Shown here: piece after piece, positions 14,130 to 23,415 of the stretch | Layout: each line of letters opens with the position of its first letter | Numbering within the stretch: the stretch's first letter is position 1 | Made by a program: the position numbers and the translations under genes | From: Bacteroidales bacterium | Lineage (GTDB): Bacteria; Bacteroidota; Bacteroidia; Bacteroidales; UBA1715 | DNA length: 33,709 bases | Direction: 5' to 3' | Assembly (NCBI GenBank): GCA_017552705.1 | Contig: JAFZOY010000064.1 | Span: 1 to 33,709, forward strand | Notes under the pieces: model-generated | What the model was told of the DNA's origin: nothing | The model's database searches: none | What the model saw: the letters and a program-made list of their open reading frames with translations, nothing else

Positions 14130-14819
14130 ATGAAGAATATGAAGAAAATAGCATTTATTTCAAGTTGGATTGCCGGTGTGTGTATGATGGCAAGTTGTGG
14201 CGTGCAAATGCTTACAATGCCGCTTGATACTGCCGAAGACAACGATCCGTTTTATGTGATTAACGATAAAAAGGATTCCGATTATATCGATAAATTCACT
14301 GCTTCGGCAATTTTTCTCGACAATCTTCCGGGTTGCTGGGGTTTTGAAAAAGATGCCTGCCGTGATTTTACGGTGGTGTCTGACGTGATGTATAAAGGCG
14401 TAGGAAGCCTGCATCTGAAATGGGATAAATCGAAAAAAGGTTGCGACTGGATTGGTGTTGGTTTTATGTGGAACAACTGGCAAACGGTTGACATGTCGGA
14501 TATAGTTGATACGTGGGCGCTGGAATTCTGGATTCGTACCGCCGACGGCGATGAAATCGGTTCTGTGCCAATTAATTTCTGTTTCTTGGACAATAATAGT
14601 AAGTCAACGCCTGTAATCTCTTGTAATAGCAAGTTTTACGAAGGTTTTGGCGTAAATTCAACGTGGAAACGTGTACAGATTCCGCTTAAAAATTTCCGTT
14701 TTGTTGATTCGGGACTTAACCCAGTGGAAATAAGTCAGTTAGTCGTTTCTTTCGATGGCACCGCCGAGGTGTATCTCGACGAAATTAAACTTGTGGAAAT
14801 CAAGCAGGAAGAACAATAA
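14130..14819 (+). CDS. Lipoprotein with carbohydrate-binding-like (CBM11-type) domain (229 aa)
   Basis: The signal ends in MMASC (lipobox). The mature part has GVGSLHLKWD, WALEFWIRTADGDE, TWKRVQIPLKNFRF and AEVYLDEIKLVEI, the strand pattern of galactose-binding-like sandwiches such as CBM11, which end in a YLDeI.l strand. A sugar-binding role is plausible but unproven. It is the last gene of the barrel-lipoprotein group. A 105-base gap with a new promoter box separates it from the GH65 gene. Confidence 0.7.
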   Translation: MKNMKKIAFISSWIAGVCMMASCGVQMLTMPLDTAEDNDPFYVINDKKDSDYIDKFTASAIFLDNLPGCWGFEKDACRDFTVVSDVMYKGVGSLHLKWDKSKKGCDWIGVGFMWNNWQTVDMSDIVDTWALEFWIRTADGDEIGSVPINFCFLDNNSKSTPVISCNSKFYEGFGVNSTWKRVQIPLKNFRFVDSGLNPVEISQLVVSFDGTAEVYLDEIKLVEIKQEEQ

Positions 14820-14893
14820 TATTGCCCGTCGCCCAAATCGACCAAATAGCGTAAGAAACCCAAAAACTGCTACGTTTTTGAACGCAAATTTTT

Positions 14894-14901
14894 TATTTTT
14901 G
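14894..14901 (+). promoter_or_regulatory. -7 promoter box of the GH65 gene
   Basis: TATTTTTG matches TAnnTTTG. Its last base is the G of a GTG at 14901 that opens the frame, so transcription would start near 14908 and that GTG cannot be the start codon. It sets the real start at ATG 14925, preceded by AGAGG. Confidence 0.5.
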
Positions 14902-14924
14902 TGACGAACAAAAACGATAGAGGT

Positions 14925-17231
14925 ATGTTTGTTGAAGACGAATGGAATGTGATTGAGGACGGCTTTGATGCCAGTCGGCATGTGATAGCGGAAAGTGTGT
15001 TCAGCATTGGCAACGGACACATGGGGCAACGGGCGAATTTCGAGGAGGCGTATTCAGGTGAAACTATGCAGGGAAACTATATCGGTGGTGTGTTTTTCCC
15101 CGATAAAACCCGTGTGGGATGGTGGAAAAATGGCTATCCCGATTATTTCGCAAAAGTGATAAATGCTCCCGCATGGATTGGGCTCCATACGTCTGTCAAT
15201 GGAAATTTGCTCGATTTGGCGAGCGTGAAAATCCATTCGTTCCGTCGCACGCTTAATATGAAGGAGGGAACTCTTTCGAAAACGTGCGTGGTGGAATTGC
15301 CCGATGGTACACTGTTGCGCATCGAAAGTATGCGTTTTGTTAGTATGGCTGCGGTGGAAATCGGAACAATTTCGTATGCAATTACTGCCGAAAATAAAGA
15401 CTGCTCGTTATCGGTTTTGTCGTTCATCGAAGCACACGTTTTGAATCAGGATTCCAATTACGATGAATGTTTCTGGGAATCAATCTCGCAAAAAAATGAA
15501 CAAGGAATTTCCGTTTCGGTTGACCAAACCAAGCAAAATCCATTCGGCGTGCCGCAATTTACTGTGGCAACGGCTATCTGCAACGAAATTTCTGTTTCGG
15601 CTACAAAAAAACAATACCACAAACAACTTCAATTGGGCGAAACGCTTGATTTCAAACTAAAAAAAGGTGAAACTGCTGTTATTACAAAATATGCCGCACA
15701 GGTTTCAACTATGAACTATTCCGCACAGGAATTGCCGAAGATAGCTGTGGAACGGGTGAAAGAGGCGGAAAAAACAGGGTTCAAAAAATTATATGCCGAC
15801 CATAAAAAAGTATGGGCAGCAAAGTGGAAATTGAGCGATATTGTAATCAAAGGCGATGTGAAAGCCCAACAAGGTATTCGTTTCAATATTTTTCATTTGA
15901 ATCAAACGTACACTGGCGACGACAGCCGTCTGAATATCGGGCCGAAAGGTTTTACTGGTGAAAAATATGGCGGTGTAACATATTGGGACACAGAGGCTTT
16001 CTGCTTTCCATTCTATCTCTCAACATCGCCGGAATCGGTATCGAGAAATTTGTTGCTCTACCGCTACAAACAACTTCCGCAGGCAATTAAAAATGCAGGA
16101 AAATTAGGATTCACGGGCGGGGCGGCGTTGTATCCGATGGTTACAATGACTGGCGATGAATGTCATAATGAATGGGAAATTACGTTTGAGGAAATCCACC
16201 GTAATGGCGCAATTGCCCACGCAATCTATGACTATGTGACCTATACCGGCGACCGTGCATATTTGGTTGACTATGGTCTCGAGGTTCTTATTGGTATTTC
16301 TCGTTTTTGGGCGCAACGGGTGATTTTGTCGCCAATCAAACGGAAGTATATGATTTTGGGTGTGACTGGTCCGAATGAATATGAAAACAATGTGTCAAAC
16401 AACTGGTACACAAACTATTTCGCAAGTTGGTGCCTTCGTTATACCATGGAAACCATCAGTTGGATAAAACGTGTGGCAAACGAAAAATATGTGGAACTTG
16501 CGGCAAAAATCTCGTTCGAGGAACGGGAAATTCTTCGTTGGTCGGATATAGTGAATAATATGTATCTGCCAACCGATGAAAAATACGGCATTATTTTGCA
16601 AAACGATGGCTATCTCGACAAAGAGCCAATCACTGTCGCCGATTTGCCTGCCGACCAGCGTCCGATAAACCAACATTGGTCGTGGGATAGAATCTTGCGT
16701 TCGCCGTTTATTAAGCAAGCCGATGTGGTTCAGGGATTGTATTTCTTTGAAAATGAGTTGAATGAGGAAACAATTCAGCGGAATTTTGAATTCTACGAAG
16801 CCCGTTGTGTGCACGAGTCGTCACTCTCTCCGTGCATCCACTCGGTGGTTGCTTCGAAAATCGGTGATGAGGCGAAAGCCTATGAATTGTATCTGCGCAC
16901 AGCCCGTCTTGATTTGGACGACTACAACAAAGAGGCGAAAGAAGGTTTGCACATCACAAGTATGTCGGGCTCGTGGCTCGCTATCGTCAAAGGATTTGCG
17001 GGAATGCGTGTCGCACAAAATGATATCTCATTTAATCCCTACATTCCGTCAGGATGGAAATCGTATTCATTTTCAATTACATACAGAAACGCCACGTTAA
17101 CCGTAAAAGTCTCTAAATCGAAAGTTGAATTATGCGTTTCTAATGGCTATATCCCTAATTTACAGGTATATGGACAAACCTATCTGTTGAAAAAAGACGA
17201 ACACATTACCATACAAACAAAGAAAAAATAA
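14925..17231 (+). CDS. Glycoside hydrolase family 65 disaccharide phosphorylase
   Basis: At 768 aa it has the usual GH65 length. The N-terminal part (RHVIAESVFSIGNGHMGQRA) is the beta-sandwich start; the (alpha/alpha)6 core shows YWDTEAFCFPFYL, CHNEWEITFEEIHRNGAIAHA and TGPNEYENNVSNNWYTN, in which Glu485 matches the family's catalytic acid. A C-terminal small domain follows. GH65 enzymes split maltose, trehalose, kojibiose or nigerose with phosphate to beta-glucose 1-phosphate; the substrate cannot be told here. No beta-phosphoglucomutase gene is adjacent. No signal peptide is seen, so it is cytoplasmic. The start is ATG 14925 rather than GTG 14901, because of the overlapping promoter box. 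Confidence 0.92.
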   Translation: MFVEDEWNVIEDGFDASRHVIAESVFSIGNGHMGQRANFEEAYSGETMQGNYIGGVFFPDKTRVGWWKNGYPDYFAKVINAPAWIGLHTSVNGNLLDLASVKIHSFRRTLNMKEGTLSKTCVVELPDGTLLRIESMRFVSMAAVEIGTISYAITAENKDCSLSVLSFIEAHVLNQDSNYDECFWESISQKNEQGISVSVDQTKQNPFGVPQFTVATAICNEISVSATKKQYHKQLQLGETLDFKLKKGETAVITKYAAQVSTMNYSAQELPKIAVERVKEAEKTGFKKLYADHKKVWAAKWKLSDIVIKGDVKAQQGIRFNIFHLNQTYTGDDSRLNIGPKGFTGEKYGGVTYWDTEAFCFPFYLSTSPESVSRNLLLYRYKQLPQAIKNAGKLGFTGGAALYPMVTMTGDECHNEWEITFEEIHRNGAIAHAIYDYVTYTGDRAYLVDYGLEVLIGISRFWAQRVILSPIKRKYMILGVTGPNEYENNVSNNWYTNYFASWCLRYTMETISWIKRVANEKYVELAAKISFEEREILRWSDIVNNMYLPTDEKYGIILQNDGYLDKEPITVADLPADQRPINQHWSWDRILRSPFIKQADVVQGLYFFENELNEETIQRNFEFYEARCVHESSLSPCIHSVVASKIGDEAKAYELYLRTARLDLDDYNKEAKEGLHITSMSGSWLAIVKGFAGMRVAQNDISFNPYIPSGWKSYSFSITYRNATLTVKVSKSKVELCVSNGYIPNLQVYGQTYLLKKDEHITIQTKKK

Positions 17232-17236
17232 TTCGT

Positions 17237-19447
17237 ATGAAAAAGTTTCTCATCATTGTAGCAATTTCCATAACCGCAATCATTGCAATTGTAGCGTTCG
17301 CGGTTTCTCCTATCGCTAAATATTACGTGATAAACAATTCTAAAGAATTGATTGGTAGGAAGATAGATGTGGATGGTTTGTCGGTGAACATTTTCTCCGG
17401 ACGATTGCAAATTGAGGATTTTACTTTGTACGAAGCCGACGATACCACATCGTTTGTCTCGTTTAATTTATTTGATGTGAATGTGAATTTACACAAACTG
17501 CTTTCACAAACTGTTGAGGTTGAAAGCGTGGAACTTACGGGTGCCGACATTCGCGTGATTCAAAATGGGAGCACCTTCAATTTTACCGATATAATAGAAT
17601 TCTTTTCGTCCGATTCAACCAGCACCGACACGGTGGAAGAACCAAGCGAATGGAATGTTGTGTTGAATGATATTCATCTCAACCACAGTTATGTATATTA
17701 CCACGACCAAGAAATTGGCAGTGAATGGAAACTGAAGGACATTTCGTTGGTGGTTCCCGGCATCGATCTTTCCGATTTAAGTACCGATATGGGACTTCAA
17801 CTTGATTTTACCAACGGAGGAAAACTCGAAACCACAATGAAATACAACACCGAAAAGGCTTTGTATGATTTGCAGGTGAAAATTAATAATTTTCATTTGT
17901 CGCCAGTTTTGCCGTATTTGCAGCAATCGCTCAATGTTGACAATCTTGAAGGAAAATTCTCCGCAGACCTTTCTATACACGGCTCAAGCGAGCATATCCT
18001 CAACTTTGATATTACTGGACTTGTGTCGCTTTCGGAATTCAATATGGTTGACACGCTCCAAAAATCAATAGCTTCGTTCGATACTGTGGCGACATATATC
18101 AAAAAAATTGATTTAATCAACAATAGAATAGAACTTAGTTCCTTGTATGCTAATGGATTACATTCGTATTACGAAATCTTTCAAGATACAAACGACAATT
18201 TTTCCGTATTCATAAAATCCGATACTACCCAAACTCAGGATTCGCTTGCTGTAGCATACGCCGATACAACCGAAGAAAAGCCTTTTGTGCTCATTATAAA
18301 CGATTTGCAAATAGCAAACGCAAACTTCGACTTTGTTGATAATACCTTGCCGCAGCCGTTTAACTACACAATCAGCGATATTTGTGTGTCGTCGGCGAAT
18401 TTCAATCTTGCAAAACAAAACACGATAGAAGCATCCGCTGTTCTCCAAAATTCAGGTAAACTCAAACTGAAATGGATAGGAAACATCGAAGATATTTCTA
18501 ACCAAAATATTAGCGTATTTTTGAATAATGTTGATTTGCAATCGTTTACACCATATTTTTTGGCAATGTTTGGAAACCCAATCACCAATGGCCGCATGTC
18601 TATTCAAAGCCAGAATGTGATTATCAATAATCGACTAAAAGGAACGAACAAGGTAAGTATTTTCCAACCGCAAATCGGCGATAAGGATAAGTCAGTCAAG
18701 GCTGAGTACAATGTTCCGTTAAAAATGGGATTGTATATCCTAACCGACAAAAATGGTAAAGTTGACCTCGATTTGCCGATTTCGGGAAATATTGATTCTC
18801 CGGATTTTTCGTACGGAAAAATTATTATCAAAACCTTGGGGAACTTGCTTGTGAAGGTTGCCGCCTCACCGTTTAACGTGCTGAAAAACAGCAATGCACA
18901 AATCGACCAAGTTTACTTTGCCGCAACTGCGACTGAGTTTAGCAACGAGGAATACGCACAATTTGCCCAGTTAGGGAATATGTTGCGCGAAAAGCCGGAA
19001 CTAAAACTGCATCTCACGCAAAATCTGTTGTACCGCGAGGCGGTTACAGAATATTGCATCAATGAGTTGAAGAAAAATATGGCTATTCAGGATTCCACGA
19101 ACCATATCACCGAAGAAAATGCTAACGAATTGTTAATCAAGGAAAGATATTTGTCTATTCCTACTAAGTCGGAAGAATTGAGAATTTTTGCCGATAAGAT
19201 TCTGCGCGAGCGTAACATTGCTCCAAATGCAAAACTTAGCACAGAACAAAAGGCTATCTTGATCTACGAAAACTCAGTGAAACAATCGATTATGAACGAT
19301 ATTCAGTGGCGAAACTCGCTTGTGCAGAATTATCTGAAAACAACTTGTTCCGTTCCTGATTCTTCGTTCAAAATCCTTTCGAATCTAATAGAAAACGATA
19401 CGGTGAAATCTTTCAAAAACAATTACAGTGTGGAATGGTCGCTGTAA
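17237..19447 (+). CDS. AsmA/DUF748-like envelope protein (736 aa)
   Basis: A single N-terminal membrane anchor (residues 3-25) is followed by segments typical of AsmA-like and DUF748 proteins: IGRKIDVDGLSVNIFSGRLQ, then INDLQIANANFDFVDNTL, and the C-terminal part VYFAATATEFSNEEYAQFAQ with MLREKPELKLHL. These proteins span the periplasm and may move lipids or assist outer-membrane assembly, though the precise role of this family is unknown. The gene starts five bases after the GH65 stop, so the two are probably co-transcribed. It converges with the glycosyltransferase gene, 11 bases away. Confidence 0.8.
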   Translation: MKKFLIIVAISITAIIAIVAFAVSPIAKYYVINNSKELIGRKIDVDGLSVNIFSGRLQIEDFTLYEADDTTSFVSFNLFDVNVNLHKLLSQTVEVESVELTGADIRVIQNGSTFNFTDIIEFFSSDSTSTDTVEEPSEWNVVLNDIHLNHSYVYYHDQEIGSEWKLKDISLVVPGIDLSDLSTDMGLQLDFTNGGKLETTMKYNTEKALYDLQVKINNFHLSPVLPYLQQSLNVDNLEGKFSADLSIHGSSEHILNFDITGLVSLSEFNMVDTLQKSIASFDTVATYIKKIDLINNRIELSSLYANGLHSYYEIFQDTNDNFSVFIKSDTTQTQDSLAVAYADTTEEKPFVLIINDLQIANANFDFVDNTLPQPFNYTISDICVSSANFNLAKQNTIEASAVLQNSGKLKLKWIGNIEDISNQNISVFLNNVDLQSFTPYFLAMFGNPITNGRMSIQSQNVIINNRLKGTNKVSIFQPQIGDKDKSVKAEYNVPLKMGLYILTDKNGKVDLDLPISGNIDSPDFSYGKIIIKTLGNLLVKVAASPFNVLKNSNAQIDQVYFAATATEFSNEEYAQFAQLGNMLREKPELKLHLTQNLLYREAVTEYCINELKKNMAIQDSTNHITEENANELLIKERYLSIPTKSEELRIFADKILRERNIAPNAKLSTEQKAILIYENSVKQSIMNDIQWRNSLVQNYLKTTCSVPDSSFKILSNLIENDTVKSFKNNYSVEWSL

Positions 19448-19458
19448 GTTGTGGAAAT

Positions 19459-20541
19459 TTATTTGTTCGTAATATTCTCAAACAATGAAAGATACGAGTC
19501 TTTTTGAGAATTGATGGAATATCGTTCCTCGACAGTTTTTCGTCCTTCTTTTCCAATGGATACCCGCAGATTTTCGTCATCAATGAGTTTGCATAGTACC
19601 GCAAACCATTCATCGTCGGTGGTGGCGAAAAATCCGTTTTTCCCATTGTCGATGATTTCGGTGTTTACGCCCACAGGCGACACCACCGTAGGAATTTCCA
19701 ACGCCATATATTGCAATCCTTTGAATCCGCATTTCCCTTTCGCCCAAGCGTCATCGGGGAGAGGCATAATGCCAATGTCGATTCGTTGCAGTTGCGCAAT
19801 TTCGTCTTTTGCGTTCCAAACAATGGTTTCTAGTCCGATTTCTGGACATTCGCTGGTAAGATTGCTGATTTGAATAAACGAAACTTTGTCGCCGTATTGT
19901 TCCTTGATCCGTTTAAGCACGGGAATAATCAGTTTAAAATGGCGAATGGTTGTTTCGCTGCCGGTCCAGCCAATGCAGATTGTGTCTTTTGCCTGTTTTT
20001 CGGTAGGTTTGTGGTAGTTCGTGTCGATTGTGGTTGGGATAATTGCCACATTTTTGTTGAACTGCCGTGCGTGTTCGGCGAGATATTGGTTCCCGACAAT
20101 CACCAAATTTGAAAGAGCAATGATTTCGTCGGTTTTCGAAGACCGTTTCATCCACGAAAGATTTTTGTTTCCTTCGGAAACATCGGTAATCCAAATGGAG
20201 TCGTCAAAGTCGAAGATGATTGGTTTTCCCGATTTTGCCAACCCTCGTTCAAACAGTGTCGTTCCAACCATAAAAGCCTCGCGGTAGATGAAAATACCAT
20301 CGAATTTTCTTGCCCGAAGCACATCGAAACAACGGTGTAGGAATGCTTTGCAGAAGATGAACGCTTTGACGGCGTATCGTTTCGGTTGGTAAAAATATTT
20401 GTCGTCCCATTCGGTGAGTAGGTTGGAATAGGTGACTTCGTAGCCGTTTTTCTGTAATATGGGAATAAAATGCTCGCAACGGAACCGTTGGCCGGGGCTT
20501 CGGTTTAGTCTGTGCGGAACAATGTAGAGAATTCGTTTCAT
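19459..20541 (-). CDS. Glycosyltransferase (GT-B, family 4-like)
   Basis: The 360-aa protein starts MKRILYIVPHRLNRSPGQRF, with the opening strand and loop of a GT-B enzyme. The C-terminal half has ICIGWTGSETT, FIQISN and GIMPLPDDAWAKGKCGFKGL with MALEIPTVVSPVGVNTEII, the nucleotide-sugar binding region and acidic/Gly loop of GT4-type enzymes. No membrane segment is seen. The acceptor is unknown; a cell-surface glycan or LPS sugar is likely. Its start codon abuts the holA stop, so the two are in one unit, although they are functionally unrelated. Confidence 0.88.
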   Translation of the reverse strand: MKRILYIVPHRLNRSPGQRFRCEHFIPILQKNGYEVTYSNLLTEWDDKYFYQPKRYAVKAFIFCKAFLHRCFDVLRARKFDGIFIYREAFMVGTTLFERGLAKSGKPIIFDFDDSIWITDVSEGNKNLSWMKRSSKTDEIIALSNLVIVGNQYLAEHARQFNKNVAIIPTTIDTNYHKPTEKQAKDTICIGWTGSETTIRHFKLIIPVLKRIKEQYGDKVSFIQISNLTSECPEIGLETIVWNAKDEIAQLQRIDIGIMPLPDDAWAKGKCGFKGLQYMALEIPTVVSPVGVNTEIIDNGKNGFFATTDDEWFAVLCKLIDDENLRVSIGKEGRKTVEERYSINSQKDSYLSLFENITNK

Positions 20542-21543
20542 TTATGCGAGGATTTTTATCGCCAATTCCCTCATCAGCTCACTTTGCGAAGTGGAACCAC
20601 TGTCAACACCCTTTGTTTTCATGTCGTATTCGCGGAGCAGCGAAATTATTTTGAATAACTTCATTGCCGTGTAGTTCCTCATTGCTGTCCGGTATTTGAT
20701 TTTCACCAGATATGGATTCAGTTTGAGCGTAGTAGCGATTTCCGAGTCCGATTTTCCTTGCATATAGTACATTAGGAACAGATTCTTGAAGAAATTGAAC
20801 AGAATTGGAATCGTCCGTTGTGGCGGATTGTCCTTTGGATTCTTTTCATAGACTTTCAAAATGCGGAAAATCTTGACAGTGTCGCGTTCTCCAAACGCAT
20901 CCTGCAATTCAAAATCGTTGAATTGTTTGCTGATGCCGATATTCTTTTCAACAATGTCGGCGGTGATTTTCTTTAGGTTCGGAACAGCTTTTTGCAGTTT
21001 GTCGATTTCGTTTGCGATGCGCTGTAAATCATTGCCTAAATAGTCGGCAAGCAATTTTGGGATATTCGGTTCGCTGCTGATATTTTGTTCTCTCAAGAAG
21101 TTCTCGATCCATTTGTCGAGGTTGTAATCAGGAACTTTGTCGGATGTGAGCACGCAACCGTTTTTCTGCACAGTTTTGATGAGGCTGAGTTTGCCATCGA
21201 TTTTTTTGTACTTGTGGCACAACACCAAAATCGTTGATTTTAAAGGATTTTCGGCATAAAATTTCAACTCGGCCAGATCTTTCACATTCTGTGCTTCCTT
21301 CACAATCACTACTTGATAATCCGACATCATAGGATAGCGCCGTGCCAAAGCGTTGATTGCCTCAGCCGAAGTGTCCTTCCCGTAAACAACCGTTTGGTTG
21401 AAGTCTTTTTCTTCCTCGCTCAAAACATTGTTTTCAATGTAATTGCAGATTTTATCAATATAATAGGGCTCCTCACCGTGTAGGATGTATATCGGATGAT
21501 AGATTTTCTTTTCTAAATCGCTGATAATTTCTTTGTATTCCAT
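20542..21543 (-). CDS. holA: DNA polymerase III delta subunit
   Basis: This 333-aa clamp-loader subunit opens the beta sliding clamp. It has the family pattern: YILHGEEPYYIDKICNYIE near the N-terminus, DYQVVIVKEAQ, DKWIENFLREQ, the AAA+ domain 2 segment DLQRIANEIDKL, and the C-terminal collar part YDMKTKGVDSGS. Length and order are normal. It is divergent from the HSDR_N-type gene across 54 bases, an arrangement often seen in Bacteroidota. Confidence 0.93.
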   Translation of the reverse strand: MEYKEIISDLEKKIYHPIYILHGEEPYYIDKICNYIENNVLSEEEKDFNQTVVYGKDTSAEAINALARRYPMMSDYQVVIVKEAQNVKDLAELKFYAENPLKSTILVLCHKYKKIDGKLSLIKTVQKNGCVLTSDKVPDYNLDKWIENFLREQNISSEPNIPKLLADYLGNDLQRIANEIDKLQKAVPNLKKITADIVEKNIGISKQFNDFELQDAFGERDTVKIFRILKVYEKNPKDNPPQRTIPILFNFFKNLFLMYYMQGKSDSEIATTLKLNPYLVKIKYRTAMRNYTAMKLFKIISLLREYDMKTKGVDSGSTSQSELMRELAIKILA

Positions 21544-21545
21544 AT

Positions 21546-21578
21546 TTGAATTACGATAGAAACTTATTTGTACCTTTG
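21546..21578 (+). promoter_or_regulatory. Promoter of the HSDR_N-type gene and tilS
   Basis: TTG at 21546-21548 and TACCTTTG at 21571-21578 (an exact TAnnTTTG) are 22 bases apart, close to the Bacteroidota spacing. It predicts transcription from about 21585, which excludes ATG 21568 and supports ATG 21598. Confidence 0.55.
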
Positions 21579-21597
21579 CTTTGTAAAAATAGTAAAA

Positions 21598-22047
21598 ATG
21601 TACGAACTAAATTTGCCGACATTTGATTTTCGTTTGAAAAAAGAACATTCGGTAGTTTCAATTTTCGATGTGATTCGGAAAAAATACGTGAAACTGACTC
21701 CCGAAGAGTGGGTTCGTCAGCACGTTGTACATTTTTTGTTGGAGCAGAAACATTATCCTGCATCGCTGATGAATGTGGAGGTTGGAATGGAAATCCAGAC
21801 TATGCGTCGGCGTGCCGATATTGTTTGTTATGAAAGCGATGGCGGCGTCCGTCTGATTACAGAATGTAAGGCTCCCGAGGTAAAAATCACCCAAGTTGTG
21901 TTCGAACAGATTGCGCAATACAATATGTGTTTGAATGCCAAGTATTTACTTGTAACCAACGGGTTGGAGCATTTTGTGTGCGAAATCAATGCGGAACAAA
22001 AAACATATACGTTTTTGCAGGATATTCCCGACTATAAAACAGTGTGA
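21598..22047 (+). CDS. HSDR_N-type PD-(D/E)XK nuclease-fold protein (149 aa)
   Basis: The small protein resembles the N-terminal domain of type I restriction HsdR subunits (HSDR_N family). It has a PD-(D/E)XK-like pattern with Asp74 in RRRADIVCY and Glu89/Lys91 in LITECKAP, followed by a helix ending in YNMCLNAKYLLVTNG. There is no helicase part and no hsdM or hsdS nearby, so it is not a working type I restriction system. In Bacteroidota a stand-alone gene of this kind is often found beside holA. The start is ATG 21598, from the promoter position and the MYELNLPTFDF opening. It overlaps the tilS start by four bases. Confidence 0.82.
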   Translation: MYELNLPTFDFRLKKEHSVVSIFDVIRKKYVKLTPEEWVRQHVVHFLLEQKHYPASLMNVEVGMEIQTMRRRADIVCYESDGGVRLITECKAPEVKITQVVFEQIAQYNMCLNAKYLLVTNGLEHFVCEINAEQKTYTFLQDIPDYKTV

Positions 22048-23387
22048 ACGTGGAACGAAAGGAATTTTTACATACGGTACAGACGTTTATTGAACAGAAT
22101 CGTTTGTTTACAAAAAACGACAGAATTCTTGTTGGTGTAAGTGGTGGCGTTGATTCCATAACGTTGGTGCAGACGCTGTATGAACTTGGGTATGAGGTCG
22201 CTATAGCACATTGTAATTTTATGCTCCGTGGCGACGAATCCGACGGTGACCAGAATTTTGTGGTTGAATATGCAAATGCACGGTCTATTCCTATCCACGT
22301 TTGTTCGTTCGATACTCGTTCGGTTGCCCAGGAACGGAAAATCTCGGTTGAAATGGCTGCTCGGGAGTTGCGCTATGAATGGTTCGAAACTGTCTGTACG
22401 TTAAATACATACACGAAAATTGCCATTGCCCATAATCAAAACGATAGCATTGAAACATTTTTTATAAATCTGCTTCGTTCCGCTGGAATCAAAGGATTAA
22501 CGGGTATTCCGAAGATAAACGGTATGGTTGTCCGTCCGCTTTTGGCGGTTACACGGCAGGACATTGAGGCGTTTGCATTGCAGAGTTCGCTGAGTTATCG
22601 GGTAGATTCCTCGAATTTGGCAAACGATTATCTACGAAATAAAATCAGAAATATAATTCTACCTGAATTACAGGCGATTGCGCCAAATTGTTTGCAGGCG
22701 GTGTCGACAAGTATGGCGCACATGCAGCAGGCGCATGCTTTGTATAGCGGCGCGGTTGCTGAGAAACAGAAATTGTGCTGTTCTCCAACTGACAGTGGTT
22801 TTGTGATAGATGAATCGAAGTTGCTCGCACAAGAATTTGCATCAACATTGCTGTATGAATTTTTGTATCCTTATGGTTTCAATCCTACGGTGATTTCACA
22901 GATTTTTGATTCCGTAGGCACGCAGGCGGGAAAAACCTTTGAGGCGGAAGAATATGTTGCGTTGCACGATAGAAATTGTTTGTTCGTGGAACGGAAACGG
23001 ACTGTTGGGCAGGATTCGATTCTCATTCAACAACCTGGAACGTTTGAACTACAAAACGGTGTGTTGCATTTTTCAGCAATTCCTTGCGGTGAATTTGTGC
23101 TTGACAAGCGTCGCTCGGTTGCGTGCGTTGATTATGCAAAACTCACGTTCCCGTTATTGTTGCGTGTTTGGCGGCAAGGCGACAGTTTCGTGCCGTTTGG
23201 TATGAATGGAAGAAAAAAAGTGAGCGATTTTTTAATTGACGAAAAAGTTCCGTTGCTGCAAAAACAGCATGTTCTTGTGTTGGAATCCAACGGCGAAATC
23301 GTGTGGGTTGTCGGCCACAGAGTGAGTCAATTATTTGCCATTACGGAACACACAGGGGCTGTCGCAAAATTTGTTTTGGAGCGATAG
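22044..23387 (+). CDS. tilS: tRNA(Ile)-lysidine synthetase
   Basis: This enzyme attaches lysine to C34 of tRNA-Ile2 so that it reads AUA. The PP-loop SGGVDS is at residues 33-38, followed by AHCNFMLRGDESDGD, and HNQNDSIETFFINLLR with GIKGLTGIP, all family signatures. A C-terminal TilS domain follows (about 360-447). It uses a GTG start at 22044 overlapping the upstream stop, so the two genes are translationally coupled. Its length of 447 aa is normal for Bacteroidota. It converges with hisC. Confidence 0.95.
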   Translation: MNVERKEFLHTVQTFIEQNRLFTKNDRILVGVSGGVDSITLVQTLYELGYEVAIAHCNFMLRGDESDGDQNFVVEYANARSIPIHVCSFDTRSVAQERKISVEMAARELRYEWFETVCTLNTYTKIAIAHNQNDSIETFFINLLRSAGIKGLTGIPKINGMVVRPLLAVTRQDIEAFALQSSLSYRVDSSNLANDYLRNKIRNIILPELQAIAPNCLQAVSTSMAHMQQAHALYSGAVAEKQKLCCSPTDSGFVIDESKLLAQEFASTLLYEFLYPYGFNPTVISQIFDSVGTQAGKTFEAEEYVALHDRNCLFVERKRTVGQDSILIQQPGTFELQNGVLHFSAIPCGEFVLDKRRSVACVDYAKLTFPLLLRVWRQGDSFVPFGMNGRKKVSDFLIDEKVPLLQKQHVLVLESNGEIVWVVGHRVSQLFAITEHTGAVAKFVLER

Positions 23388-23415
23388 ACATGTTTCTGTA
23401 GCGCACTCAACGGAG

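Noticed and set aside
8416..14819. SusC/SusD polysaccharide utilisation locus
   Set aside because: There is no TonB-dependent plug, no carboxypeptidase-like domain and no SusD family protein.
21598..22047. Type I restriction system
   Set aside because: Only an HsdR-N-like domain of 149 aa is present; no helicase part and no hsdM or hsdS genes.
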